From: Marinibactrum halimedae
GTDB lineage: Bacteria; Pseudomonadota; Gammaproteobacteria; Pseudomonadales; Cellvibrionaceae
Assembly: GCF_021234875.1 (NCBI RefSeq)
Contig: NZ_JAJQVM010000001.1
Location: 1-64,000 of the forward strand
Direction of reading: 5' to 3'
Length of the DNA: 64,000 nucleotides
Within the stretch, counting starts at the first letter, position 1, and the number at the start of each line of letters is the position of its first letter. Both the position numbers and the translations under genes were made by a program. The notes below the pieces were generated by a model. The model had not been told where the DNA came from. It worked only from the letters and a program-made list of their open reading frames with translations, and did no database searches. This document shows, piece by piece, positions 56,289-64,000 of this stretch.

Positions 56289-59220
56289 TAAATTAATTAA
56301 GCAAGCGATTTTCTTTACCGGTTTACTGCCTTTGCTTCCTGCGTGTCAGTTGGGGGGAGTAAAAACACTAGGTGATTTAGAGTATAAAGAAGAGGCGGAA
56401 GAGCCCATTGAATTTGAACAGGTAAGTTATGAAGATGTTCGTAGTGAATATCAAGAATTAATGAGCCTGTTTAAAGAAGATGATATTAAAGAGCAAATTC
56501 AACGCAGAATAGCAGACGTTTATATGCTCGAAGGCTCTCAGCAGCAGATTGATCAGAAAGAGTATCGTAGTTATTACGATGAGGCGATTAAAAGCTATCA
56601 CGAGATTTTGAAAAAATACCCTAACTCTCCTGATAACGCTGATGTGCTTTATCAGCTAGCCAGAGCGTATGAGTTGGATGGTCATCAGGATGAGGCGATG
56701 AAAATGCTAACTCAGTTAGCAAAGTATCATCCGGCTTATAAAAATATTGCAGAAGTGCATTTCAGGGTTGGTGATATTTATTTCAATCGCCAAGAGTATA
56801 AAAATGCTCAAAAAGAGTACGAGATTGTCACTCAATATACCGACCGCCAGTTACTCATGAATGCGCACTATATGCTGGGGTGGGCTTATTACAAGCAATT
56901 TAAATATTCTTCAAGTATCCGCTCATTTGCTCAAGTATTGGCTTTGATTTATACCCCTGAATCATCAATTGAAACTGTCAAAGACGGTGATCAACAAGTC
57001 GCTGAATCTATCTCTGAAGAAGAGTCACTACTTGAATTAGATGCCTCTTTAAAATCATTAGAAGAAGATTCTCTCAATTCAATGAGTTTGGCGTTATCCA
57101 AATCGGGTGGCCCGGATATGATTGCTCAGGTAGCGTCTTTGCAGGGTAAATCATATCTTTGGAAGGTTTATGATCACTTAGGTGAGTATTATTTAGAAAA
57201 GGAGCGTTTTGAAGATTCTGCTGCGACTTTTCGGCATTTTGTAAAAAGAAATCGTTTTTCTCAGCATGCACCCATTCTACATAAGAAGATGATTGAAAGT
57301 TATGCGGATGGTGGTTTTTCGTTATTGGCGCTTGAAGAAAAAGAACAATATGTTTCCCATTATGGAATAAGTTCTGAGTATGCCTCCATAAATGGCGAGA
57401 CAACGGAAGAGGTACTGTCGGCGCTGAAAGTGTATATTGATGAATTAGCCTCTCATTATCACTCTCGTGCACAAAAGCTTGTTACAAAAGCTTCTGATGA
57501 TCAAAAAGAATTGGATGAAGCAGCAGAATCGGTGATTCCTTCGCCTCAGCAAATTGCGAAGATAGAAACTCTTAAAAAACAAGCAAAGGAATCTTTTTAT
57601 AAAGCGACACAATTTTACTCAGAATATGCATTGACTTTCCCGCAAGATCCGAGACTGCCAGAAATTCTTTACTTGATGGCGGAAGCGTATTTTGAGTCGG
57701 ATCGATATAAAGAGGCTGCTGAATCTTATGAGAAAGTCGCTTATGGTTTGAATGAGTTTAAGGATGACCGTTATCGAGCGAATTCTGGTTATGCCGCTAT
57801 TGTTTCTTATCAAACGATTATTGATGGTGCTGATGATGAAGCCACTAAGCGTCAATGGCAAGGCACAGCCGTTGAGAGCATGTTGCGTTTTGCTGAGGTG
57901 TTTCATACTGATGAGCGCTCACCAGCGGTATTAACGAATGCGGCAGAGTACTTGTTTGGCCTTGAAAACTATCAAAAAGCGCTGGATGTCTCCTCTAATC
58001 TTATTGCCAGTAATGAAAACCTGGATAAAAATTTAAAGAAAACCGCTCACGGTATTGCGGCACATTCGTTGTACAATTTAAAGCGCTACGCGGAAGCCGA
58101 AGGACATTATTTGAGCCAACGGTTATTGGTTGAAGAAAATTCAGAGGAATACACACGTATTTCTGAGCGATTAGCGAATACTATTTATAAAAACTCTCAG
58201 CAGCTTGTGGAGCGTAGTGAAAACACAGAAGCCATTGAACAACTACTGAAAGTAAAAGTATTGACGCCAGAGGCCGCTGTGCGTGTGGATGCTCAATTTA
58301 ATGCGGTGAAATTGATGTTGGGTGCTGAGCGTTGGGTCGATGCTATTAATGAATTATTGGAACTACAGACGATTTTTCCTGATCATGAAATGGCACCTGA
58401 ATTTCAGAGAAAAATTGCTTATGCCTACGAAAAAAATGAATCTTGGAAAAAAGCAGGCCAAGCTTATTATGTGATTAGCCAAACGGATTCAGATGATATC
58501 GTCAAGCGAGAGGCTTTGTTCTTGTCAGCAGAGATGTATGAAAAGGGTCGTGAATTCGAGCAGGCGATTAAGCTATTCAAACGCTATGCGAAGACTTATG
58601 AGAAGCCTTTTGGTGTAAGAATGGAATCTCGTTATCGATTGGCTGTTTTGTATGAAAAAATAGACGATATTTCGAAACAACAATTTTGGCTCCGCCGCAT
58701 TATTGAAGGTGATCAGAAAGGTGGAAGTGAGCGAACAGAAAGAAGCCGTTGGTTAGGTGCGTGGGCGAATATAAAATATGGGGATTATTTTGCCAATGAA
58801 TTTCGCGCAAGGAAATTAACCAGTGCTCTAGCAACCAGTCTTCCTAAGAAAAATGAATTCTTAACCGATGCGGTTAAACGATATGAAGCGGCTGCGGATT
58901 ATGGTGTGTTTGAATTTATGACAATGGCCAATTACAAAATTTCGGAGTTGTATCGACAATTAGCGTTTGAATTAAGGGGGGCACCGTTGCCTGCAGGTTT
59001 GTCGTCTGAAGAGCGTAGTGTTTATGAAGGTTTTATCGAAGAACAAGCGTTTCCATTACAACAAATGTCTATAGAGTTGCATATGACAAATGTTGAGCGA
59101 GGTTGGTCTGGAGATTTTGATGAATGGATTAATCGCAGCTTTGAAGAAATGGCGGAGTTAAATTCGCAACGATTTGGTAAATCAGAAAGAATGGTGAGTT
59201 ACGGCGATGAAATTCGATAA
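56278..59220 (+). CDS. Large TPR lipoprotein of the motor operon
   Basis: 980 residues. Lipobox LLPAC (Cys23). Many TPR units are visible, starting with YQLARAYELDGHQDEAMKMLTQLAKYHP and HFRVGDIYFNRQEYKNAQKEYEIV, and continuing to the C-terminus (YRLAVLYEKIDDISKQQFWLRR). The size, lipid anchor and repeats resemble GltE/AglT-type TPR proteins. It overlaps the preceding gene by 11 bases and the next by 14, so the set is translationally coupled. It probably bridges the periplasm from the outer or inner membrane. Confidence 0.78.
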   Translation: MKSNKLIKQAIFFTGLLPLLPACQLGGVKTLGDLEYKEEAEEPIEFEQVSYEDVRSEYQELMSLFKEDDIKEQIQRRIADVYMLEGSQQQIDQKEYRSYYDEAIKSYHEILKKYPNSPDNADVLYQLARAYELDGHQDEAMKMLTQLAKYHPAYKNIAEVHFRVGDIYFNRQEYKNAQKEYEIVTQYTDRQLLMNAHYMLGWAYYKQFKYSSSIRSFAQVLALIYTPESSIETVKDGDQQVAESISEEESLLELDASLKSLEEDSLNSMSLALSKSGGPDMIAQVASLQGKSYLWKVYDHLGEYYLEKERFEDSAATFRHFVKRNRFSQHAPILHKKMIESYADGGFSLLALEEKEQYVSHYGISSEYASINGETTEEVLSALKVYIDELASHYHSRAQKLVTKASDDQKELDEAAESVIPSPQQIAKIETLKKQAKESFYKATQFYSEYALTFPQDPRLPEILYLMAEAYFESDRYKEAAESYEKVAYGLNEFKDDRYRANSGYAAIVSYQTIIDGADDEATKRQWQGTAVESMLRFAEVFHTDERSPAVLTNAAEYLFGLENYQKALDVSSNLIASNENLDKNLKKTAHGIAAHSLYNLKRYAEAEGHYLSQRLLVEENSEEYTRISERLANTIYKNSQQLVERSENTEAIEQLLKVKVLTPEAAVRVDAQFNAVKLMLGAERWVDAINELLELQTIFPDHEMAPEFQRKIAYAYEKNESWKKAGQAYYVISQTDSDDIVKREALFLSAEMYEKGREFEQAIKLFKRYAKTYEKPFGVRMESRYRLAVLYEKIDDISKQQFWLRRIIEGDQKGGSERTERSRWLGAWANIKYGDYFANEFRARKLTSALATSLPKKNEFLTDAVKRYEAAADYGVFEFMTMANYKISELYRQLAFELRGAPLPAGLSSEERSVYEGFIEEQAFPLQQMSIELHMTNVERGWSGDFDEWINRSFEEMAELNSQRFGKSERMVSYGDEIR

Positions 59221-59974
59221 CATGAAGTTATTCAAAGTTTTTTCTGTTATGGGGTTGGCGTTAGTGATGACGGCTTGTGGAGGAAAAGTTAAGCCGCCTG
59301 AAGTTGTTTTGACGCTGGATGATGAGAAAAAAGCGGTTGAGTTAAACACAGAAAAGTATATCCCTGTGCGAACTTATGATGAGGAAACTGGAGCGCTTTT
59401 ACCTTATATTGCTGCGATAAACCCTTACAGTGAAATAAAAGGACGTATTAAAGCGGATTATGTTAGTCAATATGTTAGAGCGCGTGATTTGTTCCGAAAA
59501 AGTGCTTTTAATGAAGCGCATAAAACGCTAGATAACTTGATTGAAGTGGCACCAAAGCTCTCTGGGCCTCTGGTCTTAAAAGGAGATGTTTATGTCCAGC
59601 AGTCTAAGTTGAAATCAGCGATTGATAGTTATTTTCAAGCAATAGCCGTTAATGAAAATAATGTAAATGGTTATTTGAAGTTGGCTATTGCTCAGAGAAA
59701 ACACGGTGATTTTGTTCGGTCTCAAAATACTTATGCGAAAGCTTTATCAATATGGCCAGATTTTCCAGAGGCGCATTTAAACCTTTCTGTACTATATGAT
59801 GTGTATTTAAACAAACCATTAAAGGCGCAGCGTCATTTAGAAGCTTATCAATTTTTAAGCCAAGGGAAGGATAAGCGTACTGCGCAATGGTTATCTGAGT
59901 TGCAAGAGCGTACAGGGGAGCCTGTGGAATTAAAAATAGAGCCGGTTAAGGCAATTTCAATTAGTAACCCTTAG
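59207..59974 (+). CDS. Small TPR lipoprotein of the motor operon
   Basis: 255 residues, or 250 from the ATG at 59222, which gives a compact lipoprotein signal ending VMTAC. Three TPR units occupy about residues 85-215 (ARDLFRKSAFNEAHKTLDNLIEVAPKLSG; AIDSYFQAIAVNENNVNGYLKLAIAQRKHGDF; FPEAHLNLSVLYDVYLNKP). It overlaps the large TPR gene by 14 bases. It is probably a pilotin-like or scaffold partner. Confidence 0.76.
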   Translation: MKFDNMKLFKVFSVMGLALVMTACGGKVKPPEVVLTLDDEKKAVELNTEKYIPVRTYDEETGALLPYIAAINPYSEIKGRIKADYVSQYVRARDLFRKSAFNEAHKTLDNLIEVAPKLSGPLVLKGDVYVQQSKLKSAIDSYFQAIAVNENNVNGYLKLAIAQRKHGDFVRSQNTYAKALSIWPDFPEAHLNLSVLYDVYLNKPLKAQRHLEAYQFLSQGKDKRTAQWLSELQERTGEPVELKIEPVKAISISNP

Positions 59975-60029
59975 GTGTTTATTTTTAAAAATGTCGTCTC
60001 TAATTGAGAGATTAAGAGGAATAGTTACC

Positions 60030-60326
60030 ATGAAAAAATGGTCGCCTTATTTTTTATTGAGTATTCTTATGGCACCTTTCTTTGTTTCTGCAGAGTCTTC
60101 AGAGGAAGAGCCTAATATTCGGTTGGAGTCGAGTTTTATTGGAGATAAAGAACAACCGTCAGTAAGTTATTTTATTCCATGGGAGGAAATCGGAACGCCC
60201 GATAAACTGCGATGGAAAATTGGTTCAAGTTATGATGAGACACTGAGTGTTGTAGATCGCCCAATATTTATTCGGTCTATCACGGTGTATCAAGAAATGA
60301 ATCTAGAAAATCAAAAAAGTCAATAA
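60030..60326 (+). CDS. Small exported protein in the motor operon
   Basis: 98 residues from the ATG at 60030, chosen for AGAGGAA upstream and for the signal peptide it opens (MKKWSPYFLLSILMAPFFVSAES). The mature part (about 75 residues) is acidic and ends with a short beta-rich segment (RPIFIRSITVYQEMNLEN). No family is recognised. It lies between the TPR lipoprotein and TolQ-like genes in the same run. Confidence 0.6.
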   Translation: MKKWSPYFLLSILMAPFFVSAESSEEEPNIRLESSFIGDKEQPSVSYFIPWEEIGTPDKLRWKIGSSYDETLSVVDRPIFIRSITVYQEMNLENQKSQ

Positions 60327-60348
60327 GTTACAATTCACGAGGTGAGAA

Positions 60349-61128
60349 ATGGAAGCGGCATACAGTATCGTAGTGAAGTTTTTTCAGGAAGGGGGGTTTT
60401 TCTTATACCCCATTGCATTAGTGTTTATTTTAGGAATTATCATCAGCGTGGAGCGTTGGTTATTCTTAACGCGAGAAAGTATTCGCAATGCTAAGGCATT
60501 TGATAACTTCCTGCCCTTATTGCGTACAACAGATGTAGAGAAAATGTACATGTATACGCGTGAAAACAGAGCCCCTGTTATACGTGTTATTGGGTGTGCG
60601 TTAGACATTATGAAAGTCACTCGTCACCGTGCTGATATTGAGCATTCAATGCATGAAGGGATTTTGGAAGCAGCACCAAAATTTGAAAGCAGAACCAACT
60701 ATTTGTCTGTACTGGCGAATGTAGCAACGTTATTGGGTCTGCTAGGTACGATTATTGGTCTAATTGGTGCCTTTACTGCAGTTGCCAATGCAGACCCTGC
60801 GGAAAAATCCGCGCTGTTATCTCAATCTATTTCGGTTGCGATGAATACCACGGCATTTGGTTTGATGGCAGCCATTCCACTGCTTGTTACACACGCTATT
60901 TTACAAAATAAAATGGCGAAAATTGTGAAGAGTATTGAAATGGCAGCAGTCAAATTTCTTAATATCATGACTTATCATCAGTTAGTGCATGCCGGTGCTT
61001 ATGCGCCTGTACAGCAAACGGCGCAGTCATCATCTCAGCAACCAGTACAGCAGTCATTACAACAACCAGCCGCTGAAAAAGAATCTGCCTCTGTCATGCC
61101 CACCGATACGGCCATAACGTTAGGATAA
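60349..61128 (+). CDS. MotA/TolQ/ExbB-family proton channel subunit
   Basis: 259 residues with three membrane helices. The conserved channel helices are clear: LSVLANVATLLGLLGTIIGLIGAF (about 115-140) and ISVAMNTTAFGLMAAIPLLV (about 162-183). The C-terminus is a Gln/Pro/Ala-rich tail (about 222-250). In the Agl/Glt machine the AglR homologue of this protein forms the inner-membrane motor with TolR-like subunits; the following two genes encode such subunits. Confidence 0.92.
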   Translation: MEAAYSIVVKFFQEGGFFLYPIALVFILGIIISVERWLFLTRESIRNAKAFDNFLPLLRTTDVEKMYMYTRENRAPVIRVIGCALDIMKVTRHRADIEHSMHEGILEAAPKFESRTNYLSVLANVATLLGLLGTIIGLIGAFTAVANADPAEKSALLSQSISVAMNTTAFGLMAAIPLLVTHAILQNKMAKIVKSIEMAAVKFLNIMTYHQLVHAGAYAPVQQTAQSSSQQPVQQSLQQPAAEKESASVMPTDTAITLG

Positions 61129-61132
61129 TAAT

Positions 61133-61636
61133 ATGCGTTCTGTACTGAATCGAGATCTTCAAGAAGAAGCTGAACTGGATGTTACGCCATTCATGAACTT
61201 GATGATCGTATTGGTTCCAGTACTGTTGGTGATGATGTCATTCTCCCAAATAACGGTGCATGAGATTCGCCTACCGGACTTGAACCAGAGCAGTGCCAGC
61301 TCGAATGATGTGCCTCCCTCACTTGAGGTGAAGGTCACGCGTAAAGCCATTGAGGTGTATTACCCAAGTAACACGCTCATTCAAACCATTCCTTCAAAAG
61401 AAACCAAAGAGGGGTTAGTTTATGATTTCTCTACTTTATCTTTGGTTATGCAGGAAGTGAAAGAGCAATTGGCTGAGAGAAAAGAAGTGCTCATCATCTC
61501 CGACGAAGATATTGAATATCAAACACTGATTGCCACTATGGATGCCGTGAAATCGTACAAGTCTGTTGTGGTTGCTAGTGTTGTTGAAATTGAACTCTTC
61601 CCGTTGGTTTCATTAGCCGGCTCGAGTGTAAAGTAA
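61133..61636 (+). CDS. ExbD/TolR-family subunit lacking the usual proton-carrying aspartate
   Basis: 167 residues. A single membrane helix carries the family opening DVTPFMNLMIVLVPVLLVMM; where ExbD has FID (the aspartate that carries protons) this protein has FMN. A periplasmic ExbD domain follows (about 60-160; SLEVKVTRKAIEVYYP, then ISDEDIEYQTLIATMDAVKSY). It starts 4 bases after the channel gene stop. It may pair with the second ExbD-like protein, which keeps the aspartate. Confidence 0.88.
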   Translation: MRSVLNRDLQEEAELDVTPFMNLMIVLVPVLLVMMSFSQITVHEIRLPDLNQSSASSNDVPPSLEVKVTRKAIEVYYPSNTLIQTIPSKETKEGLVYDFSTLSLVMQEVKEQLAERKEVLIISDEDIEYQTLIATMDAVKSYKSVVVASVVEIELFPLVSLAGSSVK

Positions 61637-61637
61637 C

Positions 61638-62204
61638 ATGAGTATGTCAGGAATTAGTGGCGCCAGTTTTTCATCGGTTCATTCTCAAATGAATTCCTCT
61701 AAGAGCCGATTAAACTTGGTTGCCTTGATGGATATTTTTACTATTTTGGTTTTCTTTTTGTTGTTGAATTCTGGGGATTCATCGCAATTGGAAAAAGCCA
61801 GCTACATATCGTTACCCGATTCGACGGCAAAGGCTGTGCCGCATGTCGATGCTTCAATTACCATTGGTGATAGCGATATTTGGTTTAATGATCGGCCATT
61901 GGTGAAGCTGTCAGAGATGACGGTGAATGATAATGGTTTCATTGAAGAATTGGCTCAAGCGCTTGGAGAGTTTAACGAAGAGCGAGAAGAAACCTCTGCC
62001 TACGAAGAAGAAAATGGTTTTGCCGTGACCATAGCGGGGGACAAGTCAGCCCCTTATTCATTGATTGAGTCAATCATGAATACCTGTAGCGCCGAAAACT
62101 ACCGTGATATTTCGTTGGCCGTGAATAATGTTCCGGGTCCTAAATTTGATACATTTCAACAAGATGTTGTAAATGTTTCTAATGACAGTAATTCGGGAGG
62201 GTAG
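61638..62204 (+). CDS. ExbD/TolR-family subunit with conserved aspartate
   Basis: 188 residues. The membrane helix reads LNLVALMDIFTILVFFLLL, with Asp in the position of the ExbD proton-carrying residue. The periplasmic part is acidic (about 95-140) and ends with the ExbD-like APYSLIESIMNTCSAENYRDISLAVN. It starts 1 base after the previous stop and would supply the only protonatable aspartate of the ExbD pair. Confidence 0.88.
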   Translation: MSMSGISGASFSSVHSQMNSSKSRLNLVALMDIFTILVFFLLLNSGDSSQLEKASYISLPDSTAKAVPHVDASITIGDSDIWFNDRPLVKLSEMTVNDNGFIEELAQALGEFNEEREETSAYEEENGFAVTIAGDKSAPYSLIESIMNTCSAENYRDISLAVNNVPGPKFDTFQQDVVNVSNDSNSGG

Positions 62205-62205
62205 A

Positions 62206-63168
62206 ATGATCGCTCAGCCTTTATCTCCAGATCTTGTCCTGCCTTGGACACCCGATGAAGCTCAAGAGCAAGCGTTTCAGCGTTGGGTTAAACGCACTTT
62301 AATTGCATTACTGGTGGTTTTTATTATCATCCCATTTTTGCCTGTTTTTGATACAGACTTAACGCCTGAGGAAAAAACAGTCGTTAAAACAAAGGTAATA
62401 TTGAAACCGGTTGAAGTGCCTCCGCCACCGGTGGTGGAGCAAAAGCCAAAGCCGGTGCCGAAACCGCCAAAACCGAAAAAACCCGAGCCCAAGCCTGAGC
62501 CTCCAAAAAAGAAACCTGAAGCGAAGCCTGAGCCTAAGCCTGCCCCTAAGCCGGTTACTGCCAAGGAAGCAGTTCAAAAAACAGCTCGCTTATCTGAAGT
62601 TTCGGCACAGTTAAACGCTCTAAAGGGGGCCTTGAATGTGGCGGGCTTAAAGAAAAAAGAAGCGGTCACTCGTGAGAAAGGTGTTGTGGCAACGGCCAAT
62701 CGAAATATTCTCGGAGAAAACCGAGCGTCTCAAGCCAGTTTTGGGAACGCAGTAGATGAAACGGCGATTTTGGTGGAAGCAGCACAATTAACGTCTCACG
62801 AGGTCACAGCGGTTAAGGGTGAGGTGACGGGTGGAACAGAGGTCACTGCGCGAAGTCATGGCTCCTATGTTTCTGGTCAGCGTGATATGGAAAGTATTCG
62901 AAGAGTCTTTGAATCGCACAAAAGCAGTGTTTATGCACTCTATAATGAAGCGCTTAACCAATATCCTGAGCTGGAAGGTAAGTTTATTTTCCGCTTGGTG
63001 ATTGAGCCGAATGGCGGCGTTCGTGATTTAAAGATTGTTGCCAGTGAGCTGAATGTCACGCCAGAGCTAGAGCGTAAAATCTTACGTCGAATTCGTGGTA
63101 TTCAGTTTGGTGCAGAAGACGTTGTTGCAACCAGTGTTGAATATAAGTTTGTGTTTTTCCCAAGCTAG
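62206..63168 (+). CDS. TonB-like protein with AgmX/PglI-type C-terminal domain
   Basis: 320 residues from the ATG at 62206, which has GGGAGGG just upstream; an in-frame start at 62173 overlaps the previous gene. One membrane helix (about 31-50) is followed by a Pro/Lys-rich stretch (about 65-125, of TonB type) and a C-terminal domain (about 230-320: MESIRRVFESHKSSVYALYNEALNQYPELEGKFIFRLVIEPNGGV) typical of AgmX/PglI-type proteins. These are known from Myxococcus Agl/Glt gliding systems and transmit motor force across the periplasm. It is the last gene of the operon; a hairpin follows. Confidence 0.88.
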   Translation: MIAQPLSPDLVLPWTPDEAQEQAFQRWVKRTLIALLVVFIIIPFLPVFDTDLTPEEKTVVKTKVILKPVEVPPPPVVEQKPKPVPKPPKPKKPEPKPEPPKKKPEAKPEPKPAPKPVTAKEAVQKTARLSEVSAQLNALKGALNVAGLKKKEAVTREKGVVATANRNILGENRASQASFGNAVDETAILVEAAQLTSHEVTAVKGEVTGGTEVTARSHGSYVSGQRDMESIRRVFESHKSSVYALYNEALNQYPELEGKFIFRLVIEPNGGVRDLKIVASELNVTPELERKILRRIRGIQFGAEDVVATSVEYKFVFFPS

Positions 63169-63629
63169 TTTGAAGCCTATAGGAAGCAACTCATAAGATT
63201 GCTCATCGCCAGTGCTCAGTCGCTGGCGATTGACCTTTTAAAAATCAAAAAATAGATGTTCAATTTGTTTTCTAACTTCAGCTTTCATAATGTGAATTAG
63301 TTCTTTTTTGTTTTAATTTTGATCTTCTCTGGTGGTGTTTCTAGATCACCAAATTTTTTGGCGTAATCCCCTTTCTCTGAAAAATCTTAAGAATTCTAAA
63401 GATTTTTTTGCAAATTTTTTGATGAGCAATAGTTGGAAGTGCATCTCATCATGGATAAGTTTTTGTGAAAAAAGTTTGTTATGTGTTCTCGCTCACTGCT
63501 TTATTCACTTAACATTAGTTTAATTATAAGCCAGCCTGCGCAAAAGAGATTAGAGATAACAATACAGTGCTGGTTCAAAGCAAAATCAATATTGATACGC
63601 CATTCACTAAAATTAACCATGGGTTTGTG
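63169..63629. other. Non-coding region after the motor operon
   Basis: About 460 A/T-rich bases, including a hairpin listed separately. The promoter and ribosome binding site of the partial lipoprotein gene must lie here; GTG-ATG at 63627-63632 marks its start. Nothing else is recognised. Confidence 0.4.
63205..63240 (+). terminator. Hairpin ending the motor operon
   Basis: ATCGCCAG/CTGGCGAT (63205-63212 and 63223-63230) with a 10-base loop, then a weak T-run (CCTTTT). It lies 37 bases past the last stop of the operon. Confidence 0.5.
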
Positions 63630-64000
63630 ATGAATAAGCTGACAAGGGATTTACGGCTATTGATTGCCGGTATTGTACTTCCAATAGCTCTTATTAGTTG
63701 CTCGGGCGGCTCTGATAGCTCGTCTTCAAATTCTGAGACGGTAACGTCTGGTGAAACCGACACAGAAACAATTTCTTCAACCGATGCCAATAATGTTGGG
63801 ACGACTCCGCTCACGGAGGACACGTCTATCGCGTATATCGAACGTGATGTAGCTACGTATGCTCAACAAAAATCAGAATTGTTTAATCGCTCTTTATCGA
63901 ATGCAGAGCAAACGCCGCTTAACCTTTCTTCTCCTTATGAGTATTTTCCGGGTGCATCACTGCTGGTCCGTTCTGGTTTAGGTGTTGGTGGTGTTGAGTC
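63630..64000 (+). CDS. Partial: N-terminus of a lipoprotein of unknown function
   Basis: 123 codons are open to the window edge. The lipoprotein signal ends in ALISC, followed by a Gly/Ser/Thr-rich linker of about 45 residues, then the start of a folded part with SPYEYFPGASLLVRSGLGVGG. The remainder is outside the window. The lipid anchor and linker resemble the surface lipoproteins common in this genome region, but no family can be named. Confidence 0.72.
   Translation, partial: MNKLTRDLRLLIAGIVLPIALISCSGGSDSSSSNSETVTSGETDTETISSTDANNVGTTPLTEDTSIAYIERDVATYAQQKSELFNRSLSNAEQTPLNLSSPYEYFPGASLLVRSGLGVGGVE

Overview
The window reads as chromosome of a marine-type gammaproteobacterium, probably close to the Cellvibrionales. 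This placement is inferred from gene content and the conserved orders leuS-lptE-holA and miaB-phoH-ybeY-corC-lnt; no rRNA or tRNA gene is present to confirm it.

Layout, left to right. (1) 1-127: the tip of an IS66-like element running off the left edge. (2) 398-5756 (-): a FecI-type sigma factor, a FecR-type anti-sigma factor and a TonB-dependent receptor with an STN signalling domain, i.e. one cell-surface signalling unit. (3) 6608-11850 (+): a complete Opp-type peptide ABC importer with its two ATPases fused. (4) 12018-15268 (+): a DUF815 AAA+ ATPase and three envelope proteins of unknown role. (5) 15323-19690 (-): holA, lptE, leuS. (6) 19793-22018 (-): exosortase E fused to a CPBP protease, plus one apparent dedicated substrate with a VPELD-type C-terminal sorting signal. 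(7) 22643-32126: a NIT-like helical protein, a DUF6279 lipoprotein, lnt, corC, ybeY, phoH, miaB, a DUF1820 protein and a YbfF-like esterase.

(8) 32136-38551: an accessory island. It is bracketed by a 66-bp inverted repeat (59/66 identical) and holds an orphan type I-F CRISPR array (40 identical repeats, 39 spacers of 32 bp), a leader with a perfect IHF consensus, two convergent two-gene cassettes (AHH/HNH-family nuclease plus a probable Imm11-like immunity protein), one solitary near-perfect CRISPR repeat between the cassettes, and a decayed IS4-family transposase. No cas gene lies in the window. This is the most unusual part of the sequence.

(9) 38990-46724: a class I aminotransferase, a YceI protein, a PhoX/DUF839-like lipoprotein with a collagen-like linker, a CxxCH cytochrome-like lipoprotein and a thiolase. 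(10) 47396-51112 (-): three SPFH (HflK/HflC-like) genes, the first fused to a complete cation diffusion facilitator. (11) 51330-63168: two divergent operons that resemble the core of the Myxococcus Agl/Glt trans-envelope machine: three outer-membrane barrel proteins on one side; on the other a secreted protein, TPR proteins and lipoproteins, a TolQ/ExbB channel, two ExbD-like subunits and an AgmX/TonB-like protein. A proton-driven inner-membrane motor coupled through periplasmic TPR proteins to outer-membrane barrels is the likely arrangement. (12) 63630-64000: the start of another lipoprotein, cut by the window edge.
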